DNA of 64,000 nucleotides. Origin: Clostridium isatidis (lineage in GTDB: Bacteria; Bacillota; Clostridia; Clostridiales; Clostridiaceae). Positions within the stretch are counted from its first letter, which is position 1. The number at the start of each line of letters is the position of its first letter. A program made the translations under genes and the position numbers. Below, piece by piece: positions 8,978 to 17,317 of the stretch. Location: the NCBI RefSeq assembly GCF_002285495.1, contig NZ_CP016786.1, positions 1,936,001-2,000,000 on the forward strand, written 5' to 3'. Below the pieces are notes generated by a model. It was not told the origin of the DNA. It did not search any database and saw only the letters and a list, made by a program, of their open reading frames with translations.

Positions 8978-9057
8978 AAATATTCCTCCTATGTTTTTAT
9001 AATTTAATGTTTTTAAACAATTATATTATTTGCATAAATGCAGAAAAATATTTATGT

Positions 9058-9348
9058 CTAATTTTTCTTAGTAATATTATTAGTTAATTTAACTATTAAA
9101 TCGTGTACAAAATTTGAACCCCTGCTCACCAATATTCCTGTTAATATTATTCCAAGATAAGGTATTTTATTATTTATTTTTAATAATTCAAAAATATCTA
9201 AATCAGTAGAAATAGTTATAATTATCGAAATAACCAAAGCCCCTACCTTATCTACACATAACTTTCCATCTTGCCAAACCATTTTTAATGTTTCCCATAT
9301 ACTTTCTGCAAGCACAGAAATAATTATAATAATAAATAAATTTTGCAT
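9058..9348 (-). CDS. Small membrane protein, holin-like, unknown function
   Basis: 96 aa. An N-terminal helix (about 3-18) is followed by an amphipathic stretch containing SIWETLKMVWQDGK. A second hydrophobic segment lies at about 36-52 and a third at about 64-78, with GILVSRGSNFVHDLI near the end. Similar SRGSN-HDL endings occur in small phage-associated membrane proteins. I know of no assigned function and there is no lysin or other phage gene beside it. An AGGAGAG site precedes the ATG. Confidence 0.6.
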   Translation of the reverse strand: MQNLFIIIIISVLAESIWETLKMVWQDGKLCVDKVGALVISIIITISTDLDIFELLKINNKIPYLGIILTGILVSRGSNFVHDLIVKLTNNITKKN

Positions 9349-9437
9349 TTAAACTCTCCTTTATTTTTAGAATTTATTAAAATTTATTCAGAAAAGGCTG
9401 CTTAAATGCTAAACTTAATATTATTTTTATAAATAAA

Positions 9438-9472
9438 AAAAGCACCTCTTATTTTACATAAAAGGTGCTTTT
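9438..9472 (-). terminator. Terminator downstream of rnpB
   Basis: 10-bp stem AAAAGCACCT (9438-9447) / AGGTGCTTTT (9463-9472) ending in T-rich sequence on the minus strand. A weaker hairpin at about 9541-9568 lies between it and the RNase P RNA 3' end. Confidence 0.75.
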
Positions 9473-9586
9473 ATATAATTTCTATAATTAAATTTTCATT
9501 AAGCATATTAAGTCTTTTAAATTAATATATAATTAGGCAAATACTTGGGCGAGTTTCCCCTAAGTATAGCCCTTATAAACACATTG

Positions 9587-9957
9587 TTGCAAGCAAGCCG
9601 TAAGCGGAGTTCTGTATTAAGCAATCATCTATCTAGGCTTATTGTTACCAATAAGCTCAAGCGGCACACCCGGAGACGGAGCGGGCCACCCCATAATGTC
9701 TCCCTATTCGGCCTTGCTCCAGGTGGGGTTTACATAGCCATCATGTCACCATGATGCTGGTGAGCTCTTACCTCACCTTTCCACCCTTACCTTAATCATT
9801 AACTAAGAAAATATTTAACTAATGTTAAGGCGGTATATCTCTGTTGCACTATCCTTCAAGTCGCCTTGACTGGACGTTATCCAGCACCCTGCCCTATGGA
9901 GCTCCGACTTTCCTCTCCTAGATCAAGTCTAGCAGCGATTGCATGTCTTACTTGCAA
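9587..9957 (-). ncRNA. rnpB: RNase P RNA (catalytic subunit)
   Basis: The roughly 371-nt RNA on the minus strand has the conserved elements: GAGGAAAGTCGGAGCTCC near the 5' end, ACAGAGATATACCGCC, GGTAAGGGTGGAAAGGTG with AAGAGCTCACCAGC, AGGCCGAATAGGG, and ACAGAACTCCGCTTA near the 3' end. The ends pair as P1 (TTGCAAGTAAG with CTTGCTTGCAA, one G-U), which sets the coordinates. It is the ribozyme that matures tRNA 5' ends with RnpA. A promoter is positioned exactly for this 5' end. Confidence 0.95.
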
Positions 9958-9962
9958 AAAGT

Positions 9963-9991
9963 ATCTTACCATAAATAATTATATTTTGCAA
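9963..9991 (-). promoter_or_regulatory. rnpB promoter
   Basis: TTGCAA (9986-9991), 17-base spacer, TAAGAT (9963-9968) on the minus strand. The expected start site about 6-7 bases downstream coincides with the first base of P1 at 9957. Confidence 0.75.
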
Positions 9992-10005
9992 ATGCAATTT
10001 TTAGT

Positions 10006-10263
10006 TTACAAAAATTGAAAAATAACAATTAGCATAATTAAAATAACCCAGGAATAAAAACTAATTCCTGAAAACAACAAGGTTAACACTATAAGAACAA
10101 TTACACATATCTTTGCAGCTGTATTTTCCGATTTGCTTGTGCACTTACTTGTAATAATTCTTTTATTTATACCATGAACTAATTCTTTAAATGTATCTTG
10201 AAGAACTTTTGTCCAAGGACTCTTCTTCTTTCTATAATAATATTTACTCACAATAATCCCCAT
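10006..10263 (-). CDS. Hypothetical small membrane protein
   Basis: 85 aa. A basic, charged N-terminal half (YYYRKKKSPWTKVLQDTF) is followed by two short hydrophobic segments at about 50-66 and 68-85, so it is probably anchored by a C-terminal hairpin. I recognise no family. Its ribosome binding site is weak (AGAGTAGT) and it stands alone between nif3 and rnpB. The open frame and membrane pattern make it a likely but unproven gene. Confidence 0.5.
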   Translation of the reverse strand: MGIIVSKYYYRKKKSPWTKVLQDTFKELVHGINKRIITSKCTSKSENTAAKICVIVLIVLTLLFSGISFYSWVILIMLIVIFQFL

Positions 10264-10317
10264 AACAAATACTACTCTTATTATTTATATTATAAATTTA
10301 AAGATATTATGTGAAAA

Positions 10318-11112
10318 TTATAAAAATATATATGGATCTATAGATTTATTTGATATTAGCACTTCAACTTCACCAAAGTTTTCTTGTATTTCTTTCATGA
10401 CTTCTTGGAACACTATCCATTCTGAAGAAAAATGACCTATATCAATAATTGAAATCCCCATTTCCTTATAATCGGAGGCATAATGATAAGTTGTATCCCC
10501 TGTTATGATGCAATCTGCTCCTTTGTTATGGGCAATGTAAAAAAATGATGAGCCGCTGCCATTTATTATTGCAATTTTTCTTATTTTTTCTTTTCCAATA
10601 ACAACTTTTACTGCTTCTATATTCAATTTTTCTTTTATGTGACTTATTAATTCTTCTATCCTGATATCTTCCTCAAGGGTTACTAATCTTCCAAGCCCTT
10701 CTGATTTATCATTCCTAGAATTTTTATTTATCTCTAATAATTCACCCTTTTCAAAACCAAGAATTTTGACAATGGTTTCATTTAGTCCTCTTTCTGCTGA
10801 ATCTAAATTAGTATGACTGGAATAAAGACTAATATCATTTTTTATTAATTCTATTATTTTTTTTCCTAATAAACTATCTGTTGTTATGCTACTTGGCTTT
10901 TTAAAAATAAGAGGATGGTGAGTTATTATCAAATCAATATTTTTTCTTTTTGCTTCTTCTATAACTTCTAAAGTACAATCTAAGGCTAATAATATCTTTT
11001 TTACTACTGCTTCTTTATTTCCCACCATTAATCCTACATTATCAAAATCTTCTTTTAAATTAGCTGGAGCAAAGTCCTCCATTATTTTAATAATATCTTT
11101 AACTTTTTTCAT
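10318..11112 (-). CDS. Nif3-like dinuclear metal centre protein (YqfO)
   Basis: 264 aa. The Nif3/DUF34 signature ITHHPLIFKK (metal-binding His pair, about residues 64-73) and the C-terminal DIGHFSSEWIVFQE with its metal-binding His/Glu are both present. Bacillus-type members carry an inserted PII-like middle domain; this protein is short and lacks it. Biochemical role unresolved (a metal-dependent hydrolase or GTP cyclohydrolase-like role has been proposed). It follows trmK by 12 bases, the conserved yqfN-yqfO order. Confidence 0.85.
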   Translation of the reverse strand: MKKVKDIIKIMEDFAPANLKEDFDNVGLMVGNKEAVVKKILLALDCTLEVIEEAKRKNIDLIITHHPLIFKKPSSITTDSLLGKKIIELIKNDISLYSSHTNLDSAERGLNETIVKILGFEKGELLEINKNSRNDKSEGLGRLVTLEEDIRIEELISHIKEKLNIEAVKVVIGKEKIRKIAIINGSGSSFFYIAHNKGADCIITGDTTYHYASDYKEMGISIIDIGHFSSEWIVFQEVMKEIQENFGEVEVLISNKSIDPYIFL

Positions 11113-11124
11113 AAATCATCACCC

Positions 11125-11817
11125 TTATAAATAATTTATCATTTTTGAAATTAAATCTATCTTATTATTAATTGTTTCTTTTCTTATTTTAGCATTCTCT
11201 GTTTCTTCATTTATATAACCTAAAATTCGATTATAATTTTCTATCTTTAGCTTTAAATAATCTTTTAATAGTGGATGTTTTTCCATCAATAATTTAGGAC
11301 TTACTTCATAATATATAGGATCTAATTGGGTGATTTCGCCTTTTTTTCTTTTCACCTTAAAAAGTTCATAATATATATTTTCATCTAAACAAAGATCTTC
11401 TTTAATTATTTCATAATTATTATTATATAAATATTCCCTTAAAACTTCTGGATTTTGAGCTGGTTGCAAAATAAGGTAATCTAATTCATTTACTTTATCT
11501 ATACTATCTTCTAAAATATTTACTATTAAATTACCACCCATGCCAGCAATTATTATAATATTAGCTTCATTATTATTTAATGGTTTAAGTCCATTTCCTA
11601 ATCTAAATTCTAATTTATCATCTGCTCCCTCTAGAATTGCATTCAACCTTGCCTTATCTAAAGGAAACTTATTTACATCTGTAGCAATAGCCTTTTGACA
11701 AAGATTATTTTTTACAGCATAAATAGGTATATAACCATGATCTGTTCCTATATCTGCTAAAACTCCTGTTGGGTCGATATTGTTTATAATAAGTTTTAAT
11801 CTTTTGCTTAGTTCCAT
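11125..11817 (-). CDS. trmK: tRNA (adenine-22-N1)-methyltransferase
   Basis: 230 aa. The SAM-binding motif is LADIGTDHGYIPIYA (about residues 20-34), and IIIAGMGGNLI (about 87-97) is the second conserved TrmK block. The helical C-terminal half is typical. It methylates A22 of bacterial tRNAs. AGGAG precedes the ATG. The gene lies between rpoD and nif3, as in Bacillus. Confidence 0.92.
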   Translation of the reverse strand: MELSKRLKLIINNIDPTGVLADIGTDHGYIPIYAVKNNLCQKAIATDVNKFPLDKARLNAILEGADDKLEFRLGNGLKPLNNNEANIIIIAGMGGNLIVNILEDSIDKVNELDYLILQPAQNPEVLREYLYNNNYEIIKEDLCLDENIYYELFKVKRKKGEITQLDPIYYEVSPKLLMEKHPLLKDYLKLKIENYNRILGYINEETENAKIRKETINNKIDLISKMINYL

Positions 11818-11837
11818 TTTTCTACTCCTTGCTAAAT

Positions 11838-11865
11838 AAAATTAGCACCTTTTGGTGCTAATCTA
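11838..11865 (-). terminator. Hairpin terminator overlapping the rpoD stop codon
   Basis: ATTAGCACC (11841-11849) / GGTGCTAAT (11854-11862) with a 4-base loop; on the minus strand it is followed by TTTTATTT. The rpoD stop (11858-11860) lies inside the stem, so translating ribosomes could affect folding and readthrough into trmK-nif3. Confidence 0.7.
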
Positions 11866-12967
11866 AATAATCCTTTAATTTTTTACTTCTTGAAGGGTGT
11901 CTTAATTTTCTAAGAGCCTTTGCTTCAATTTGTCTTATTCTTTCTCTTGTTACATTAAACTCTTTTCCTACTTCTTCAAGAGTTCTTGCTCTACCATCAT
12001 CTAGACCGAATCTTAATCTTAACACCTTTTCTTCTCTAGGTGTTAGAGTATCTAATACATTTATTAGTTGTTCCTTAAGCATTGTAAAAGCGGCAGCTTC
12101 TGCTGGTGCTAAGGCATCATCGTCTGGTATAAAATCTCCAAGATGCGAATCTTCTTCTTCACCAATTGGTGTTTCAAGAGATACTGGCTCTTGAGCTATT
12201 TTTTGAATTTCTCTTACCTTTTCAACTGGAAGTTCCATAATTTCAGCAATTTCTTCTGGATGAGGATCCCTTCCTAATTCTTGTAATAATTGACGTTGAA
12301 TTCTAATTAATTTATTAATTGTTTCAACCATATGAACAGGGATTCTAATAGTTCTTGCTTGATCTGCAATTGCTCTTGTTATTGCTTGCCTTATCCACCA
12401 TGTAGCATATGTAGAAAATTTAAAGCCTTTTCTATAATCAAACTTTTCTACTGCTTTTATAAGCCCCAAGTTTCCTTCTTGAATTAAATCTAAGAATAAC
12501 ATTCCCCTTCCAACATATCTTTTAGCTATACTAACTACTAGTCTAAGGTTTGCTTCTGCTAATTTCTTTTTAGCCTTTTCATCACCTTGTTCTATTCTTG
12601 TTGCTAATTCTATTTCCTCCTCTGAGGATAGTAAAGGAACTTTTCCTATTTCTTTTAAATACATTCTTACTGGATCATCTATTGCAATCCCTTCTGGAAT
12701 ACTTAAATCTAAATCTTCTTCCTCAATATTCTCTTCAGAAATTTCATCACCAATAATTTCTATTCCCATAGATTCTAATACTTCATAGATTTTTTCTATT
12801 TGTTCAGGAGTTAATTCTATATGATCAATTTCATCCATCATTTCCTTATATGTTATAGAACCCTTGTTCTTTGCTTTATCTAGTAGATTTTTAACTATTG
12901 CCATTTTACTATTTTTTGTTTCACTGTCTTTTTTACTGTCCTTAGCTTTTGTTTTTCCATCTACCAT
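11858..12967 (-). CDS. rpoD: Primary RNA polymerase sigma factor (sigma-A/RpoD)
   Basis: 369 aa from ATG 12967. The in-frame GTG at 12994 would place the AAGGAGG ribosome binding site inside the gene. A lysine-rich N-terminus and region 1.1 are followed by region 1.2 (DDPVRMYLKEIGKVPLL) and region 2 with YATWWIRQAITRAIADQART. Region 3 and region 4 (TPREEKVLRLRFGLDDG, FNVTRERIRQIEAKALRKLR) complete it. It directs housekeeping transcription from the TTGACA/TATAAT promoters seen throughout the window. It directly follows dnaG in the macromolecular synthesis operon. Confidence 0.97.
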   Translation of the reverse strand: MVDGKTKAKDSKKDSETKNSKMAIVKNLLDKAKNKGSITYKEMMDEIDHIELTPEQIEKIYEVLESMGIEIIGDEISEENIEEEDLDLSIPEGIAIDDPVRMYLKEIGKVPLLSSEEEIELATRIEQGDEKAKKKLAEANLRLVVSIAKRYVGRGMLFLDLIQEGNLGLIKAVEKFDYRKGFKFSTYATWWIRQAITRAIADQARTIRIPVHMVETINKLIRIQRQLLQELGRDPHPEEIAEIMELPVEKVREIQKIAQEPVSLETPIGEEEDSHLGDFIPDDDALAPAEAAAFTMLKEQLINVLDTLTPREEKVLRLRFGLDDGRARTLEEVGKEFNVTRERIRQIEAKALRKLRHPSRSKKLKDYLD

Positions 12968-12994
12968 TTTTTTACCTCCTTCCGCTTTTACCAC

Positions 12995-14773
12995 TTAATT
13001 CACACCTTTCTTAAGTTGATCATTTATCTTATTAATTTCCATTGCTATTCTTATTGTCTCCTCTATTTTTCCTTGTTTTTCAAAAGCTCTTTGCTGATTT
13101 TTTAAATTTTCTAAATCCCTATTTAATTTATAATTAATAATTTGTCTAATTAAATCTCTTATTAACTTTTTATTATTATTTCCAATTAGAATTTTTTCTT
13201 CCTTGATTTTAATAAGTTCTTCTAATATTTTTGCGTCAGTAAATTGGGTTTCTAAATAACTCATTATATTATTTATTTTTCCCTTTTTAGCTTCCTTAAT
13301 GATAGAAAATATCTCTATATGTTCCGGCATAATAAACTCTTTATTGCTTATTTGCTTATTGATTTCGTCAAAATATTCATCTTCTAGAGATAATTTTAAT
13401 AAAGCTCTTTCTGCTTTTAAAAATGGTGGTTCTACATATAATTTTGTTCCATTTTCTTCCTTATTATTCATAAAATTATTCTTACTAATATTTTTTGTCA
13501 TTTCTTTTGATAATAAATCAAATAATGTCTGCTCTCTAATTCCTGTTTTTTCTGATATATTTTTTATATATATATCTTTTTCTAATGGATTTACATCAGC
13601 AAGTATTTCAGTTACTACTTTCCCATACTTAACCAAATCAGTATTATCGCCTAAATTTAATCCCTCTCCAGCCTTTCTTATTCGATAATCTATTAGACTT
13701 TCTGCATTTTTAACTAATTCTAAAAAAGCATCTTTTCCATTATTTCTAACAAATTCATCCGGATCTTTTCCATTAGGGATATTTAAAACTCTAACGTCAA
13801 AACCAACATCCCTAAGGATATTAAGTCCCCTTAATGTTGCTGTCTGTCCTGCAACATCTGCATCATAGGAAATAATAACTTTATCTGCATACCTTTTTAA
13901 CAATCTTGCTTGATCATTAGTTAAAGCCGTTCCTAAAGATGCAACAACATTGGTAATTCCCTGTTGATGCAATGATATTAAATCCATATAACCTTCTACT
14001 ATAATAAAATATCTTTCATGCATTTTACCTTTTAAGGCAAAGTTTAATCCATAAAGATTAGTTCCTTTTTGGAAAACAAGTGTTTCTGGAGAATTTAAGT
14101 ACTTAGGTTTAGAATCATCTAATACCCTTCCACCAAAGCCTATAACTCTACCCCTATAATCAAAAACAGGAAATATAACCCTATTTCTAAATCTATCATA
14201 TTTTTTTCCTGTTTTTACTGAAGCAGACACTAAACCAGCTTCATATAATAAATCTTCTTTAAAACCTAATTTTTTTAAATAATTAAGCAGACCATCCCAA
14301 CTATCTCTAGCAAAACCTAACCCAAATTTTTTAATAGTTTCTTCTTTTATTCCTCTCTTTAAAAAATAATTTTTAGCTACATTTGAATTTTTTAAATTTG
14401 AATAAAAGAATCTAGCTGCTTCTACGTTGACCTTATAAAGTAGATTTCTTTTTTTAGCCTTAGGATCTTCATTTTTTCTATCAGTATCTATCTGTATATT
14501 TACTCTATCAGCTAAATACTTTACTGCATCAACATAGGGCAAATTTCTATTTTTCATAATAAATGTTATTACATTCCCTGCTTCTCCACAGCCAAAGCAT
14601 TTATATATTTGTCTTTCTGGTGATACTGAAAATGAAGGCGTCTTTTCATTATGAAAAGGACATAACCCTGTAAAGTTTCGGCCAGATCTCTTTAATTTTA
14701 CAGTTTCTGATATTACATCAACTATGTCATTGTATTCTTTAATCTTCTCTAGAATCTCTTCAGAAATCTGCAA
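12995..14773 (-). CDS. dnaG: DNA primase
   Basis: 592 aa. A CHC2 zinc-binding domain is at the N-terminus (Cys38, His41, Cys59, Cys62), followed by the catalytic core with the TOPRIM domain (IIVEGYMDLISLH and VIISYDADVAGQ, about 255-310). A C-terminal DnaB-interaction region of about 150 residues follows. It synthesises RNA primers at the replication fork. The end abuts the start region of rpoD, so the two are co-transcribed. AAGGAGG-like sequence (CAAGGAGGTGAAT) precedes it. Confidence 0.96.
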   Translation of the reverse strand: MQISEEILEKIKEYNDIVDVISETVKLKRSGRNFTGLCPFHNEKTPSFSVSPERQIYKCFGCGEAGNVITFIMKNRNLPYVDAVKYLADRVNIQIDTDRKNEDPKAKKRNLLYKVNVEAARFFYSNLKNSNVAKNYFLKRGIKEETIKKFGLGFARDSWDGLLNYLKKLGFKEDLLYEAGLVSASVKTGKKYDRFRNRVIFPVFDYRGRVIGFGGRVLDDSKPKYLNSPETLVFQKGTNLYGLNFALKGKMHERYFIIVEGYMDLISLHQQGITNVVASLGTALTNDQARLLKRYADKVIISYDADVAGQTATLRGLNILRDVGFDVRVLNIPNGKDPDEFVRNNGKDAFLELVKNAESLIDYRIRKAGEGLNLGDNTDLVKYGKVVTEILADVNPLEKDIYIKNISEKTGIREQTLFDLLSKEMTKNISKNNFMNNKEENGTKLYVEPPFLKAERALLKLSLEDEYFDEINKQISNKEFIMPEHIEIFSIIKEAKKGKINNIMSYLETQFTDAKILEELIKIKEEKILIGNNNKKLIRDLIRQIINYKLNRDLENLKNQQRAFEKQGKIEETIRIAMEINKINDQLKKGVN

Positions 14774-14932
14774 GGAGATTCACCTCCTTACTATAATTTT
14801 CGTCAACTTTTATTATTTTCGACATTTTTTATAAAATTCCTTCTGAAATTTTAAAAATTATTTCTATATATTCCATCTTCTTTATTATTATTCTTTATAA
14901 AATTCGAAATTCCTCTTATTTTTTTATTTTAA

Positions 14933-15964
14933 TTAGTATATAACTAATTTCGGCACAAAAATAGAATTAAATGTATTTAAACAGTAATCATCACTCATTC
15001 CAGCAATATAGTCTGCTACTGCTCTATTTACTCCTTCTTCCTCTGCTATTTTTCTATATATTCCTTTTAACTCATTTTCATGGGTACAGTAATATTCAAT
15101 CAAATTTTCTAATATAAATTGCGCCTTATTTCTCTCTACTCTTAGAATATCCCCTAAGTAAATGTTTTTAAACATAAACTTCCTAAGTTCCATCATGGCT
15201 TCTAATACTTCATTACTAAACTTAATATCAACACAATTATTCTCAATAGATTTTATAGTATTATAAATAATATCATTTACTAAAGTGTCTATTCTTTCAG
15301 AATTAGTTTTTCCTAGAACTTTTACAATTTCTTTAGGAATATCATCTTCACTTAATAATCCTGCCCTTATAGAATCGTCTATATCATGATTTAAATAAGC
15401 AATCTTATCACTTATTCTAACTACTCTTCCTTCTAAAGTTTTTGATTTATTTTCTCCTTTTAAATTAAGCCCACTATGATTTAATATTCCATCTATTACT
15501 TCTTCTGTTAAATTTAATCCTTCACCATTTCTTTCTAGTTTTTCTACAACCCTTACACTTTGCTCACTGTGTCTAAAACCTCCATCAAGAAAGTTGTTTA
15601 AGACCTCTTCCCCACTATGAGCAAAAGCTACATGCCCTAAATCATGACCCAAAGCAATAGCTTCAATTAGCACCTCATTTAAACCAATTCCAGCTCCAAT
15701 AGTCCTTGCAATTTGAGATACTTCTAAGGTATGAGTTAATCTTGTTCTATAATGATCTCCAAAGGCTTTAATATATACTTGAGTTTTATGCTTTAATCTT
15801 CTGAAGGATTTACTATGTATAATTCTATCTCTATCTACCATATAGCAGGTTCTAACACTATCTTCTTCTTCAAATTTTTTTCTTCCTTTACTGTAAGCAC
15901 TAAACGCTGCTTCTTTTATCAATGTCAACCTTTCAAATCCTTCTATTTTATTCCTTACGTTCAT
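14933..15964 (-). CDS. dGTP triphosphohydrolase-like HD protein
   Basis: 343 aa from ATG 15964 (GAGGTGAG upstream; the GTG at 15973 is inside that site). HD-domain signature: RLTHTLEVSQIARTIG (first His), EAIALGHDLGHVAFAHSGE (HD dyad) and a downstream DKIAYLNHDIDD. The short Dgt-like form has a C-terminal antiviral-HD helical region. It likely hydrolyses dNTPs to nucleosides plus triphosphate and so tunes dNTP pools. It lies upstream of dnaG, which fits a replication-linked role. Confidence 0.85.
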   Translation of the reverse strand: MNVRNKIEGFERLTLIKEAAFSAYSKGRKKFEEEDSVRTCYMVDRDRIIHSKSFRRLKHKTQVYIKAFGDHYRTRLTHTLEVSQIARTIGAGIGLNEVLIEAIALGHDLGHVAFAHSGEEVLNNFLDGGFRHSEQSVRVVEKLERNGEGLNLTEEVIDGILNHSGLNLKGENKSKTLEGRVVRISDKIAYLNHDIDDSIRAGLLSEDDIPKEIVKVLGKTNSERIDTLVNDIIYNTIKSIENNCVDIKFSNEVLEAMMELRKFMFKNIYLGDILRVERNKAQFILENLIEYYCTHENELKGIYRKIAEEEGVNRAVADYIAGMSDDYCLNTFNSIFVPKLVIY

Positions 15965-16106
15965 ATATCTCACCTCTATATTACTTATTCTATATTTTTC
16001 TCTAATTTCCTTTAATTAAACATATTTTTAAAATATATATTATTAATAGTATATTTTTCTTTTTACAATAATATCTTAATAATGAAGAATTTTTTAGGAG
16101 AGTATT

Positions 16107-17168
16107 ATGAAAAATATATTAACTGAAACAAAAAATGGTTTACTTCCTTTAGATGAAATAAAAGAACAAATATTACCAAAATATAATCTTAAAAATGTCT
16201 CATTAACTAATATAAAATTCAAAGATACAGAAAAACAAAGGGCTGTATATAGAGTTGATCTTCACGAAAAATCTTACTGCTTAAAAAAAGTCTATTATGA
16301 TGAAGAAAATCTTTTGTATGTATATTCAGCTTTGGAATGGTGCTTTAGAAATGGAATAAATGTTCCCAAACTGCTACCAACTGCAGATGGAAACAGATAT
16401 ATAAAATATAAAGATATGCTTTTCATTTTAACTCCTTGGCTTGATGGAGAAAAATGTGATTTTGACAACTTAAATCATATGTTAGTATCTTCAAAAACCC
16501 TTGGTAAATTACATAAAACTTCTGTAAACTTTTATCCTATTGAAGGAAGTTTTGAACGAGAAACTTTTGAAGATCTTTCCATAAGCATTTCTAAACATTT
16601 CAATCAACTTTTAAACAGTATAGATAAAGCTTATTTTTATAAAGATAGGTTTTCAAACTTATTTCTAAATAACTTAGATGAAAATCTTGAATTAGCTAAA
16701 ATTTCTTTGGAAATATCTTCTTCAATTAATTCTTCAAATCTTTCTAGATCTTTATGTCATGGTGATTTTGTTAATAAAAATATATTAATTTCTGATAATG
16801 AAATATCACTTATTGATTTCGATAAATGTAGACTAGATTATTGCACAAAAGACCTGTCATATTTTTTAAGAAGATTACTTAAACGTGAAACCACCAACTG
16901 GCAAATAAATCTTACTTTAGACATTTTGAATAGTTACATGGAAGAAAACAACTTAACAGAAGATGACTTAAAATATATCATAGCATATATTGCCTTCCCA
17001 CAAAAATTTTGGAAACTTTCAAGAGATTATTATAGAAATATAAAAAAGTGTAATAGAAATGCCTTTATACTTCTCCTTGAAAAAGCAATAAAAAGATCAG
17101 AAAATCAGTTAGATTTTATTTATAAGCTTATAAAATCTTTTAACAAGTATTACACTACAAGGATATAG
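16107..17168 (+). CDS. CotS-family spore coat kinase-like protein
   Basis: 353 aa, APH/choline-kinase fold of the CotS/YutH/YsxE family. Visible motifs: N-lobe Lys60/Lys61 in YCLKKVYYD, the catalytic loop LCHGDFVNKNIL (His218, Asp220, Asn225) and the metal-binding LIDFDKC (Asp237). All catalytic residues are present, so it may be an active small-molecule or spore-polysaccharide kinase; CotS itself is a spore coat protein. It is the only plus-strand gene between 5.5 and 40 kb. AGGAG precedes the ATG. Confidence 0.78.
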   Translation: MKNILTETKNGLLPLDEIKEQILPKYNLKNVSLTNIKFKDTEKQRAVYRVDLHEKSYCLKKVYYDEENLLYVYSALEWCFRNGINVPKLLPTADGNRYIKYKDMLFILTPWLDGEKCDFDNLNHMLVSSKTLGKLHKTSVNFYPIEGSFERETFEDLSISISKHFNQLLNSIDKAYFYKDRFSNLFLNNLDENLELAKISLEISSSINSSNLSRSLCHGDFVNKNILISDNEISLIDFDKCRLDYCTKDLSYFLRRLLKRETTNWQINLTLDILNSYMEENNLTEDDLKYIIAYIAFPQKFWKLSRDYYRNIKKCNRNAFILLLEKAIKRSENQLDFIYKLIKSFNKYYTTRI

Positions 17169-17274
17169 TCAGTTGGGCCTGTGAAGATTAGAGCAATTTT
17201 CGACAAACTGAAAATCTAAATAATTAAATCCATAACTAAAACTTAAAAATCTAAACAAGTTTTGCTTAACACTA

Positions 17275-17315
17275 AAAAAATAGATGTTACACAAAATGCG
17301 TAACATCTATTTTTT
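17275..17315 (-). terminator. Bidirectional terminator between cotS-like gene and ppdK
   Basis: 16-bp perfect stem: AAAAAATAGATGTTAC (17275-17290) / GTAACATCTATTTTTT (17300-17315), loop 9. It lies 3 bases after the ppdK stop and about 100 bases after the convergent cotS-like stop. Confidence 0.88.
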
Positions 17316-17317
17316 AT

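Noticed and set aside
8624..9348. Prophage remnant from two holin-like genes
   Set aside because: No lysin, portal, terminase, integrase or att-like repeats are nearby; the YvlD-type gene is common as a chromosomal gene.
9545..9754. Plus-strand frame of 69 codons
   Set aside because: It lies antisense to the RNase P RNA, whose conserved structure explains the sequence.
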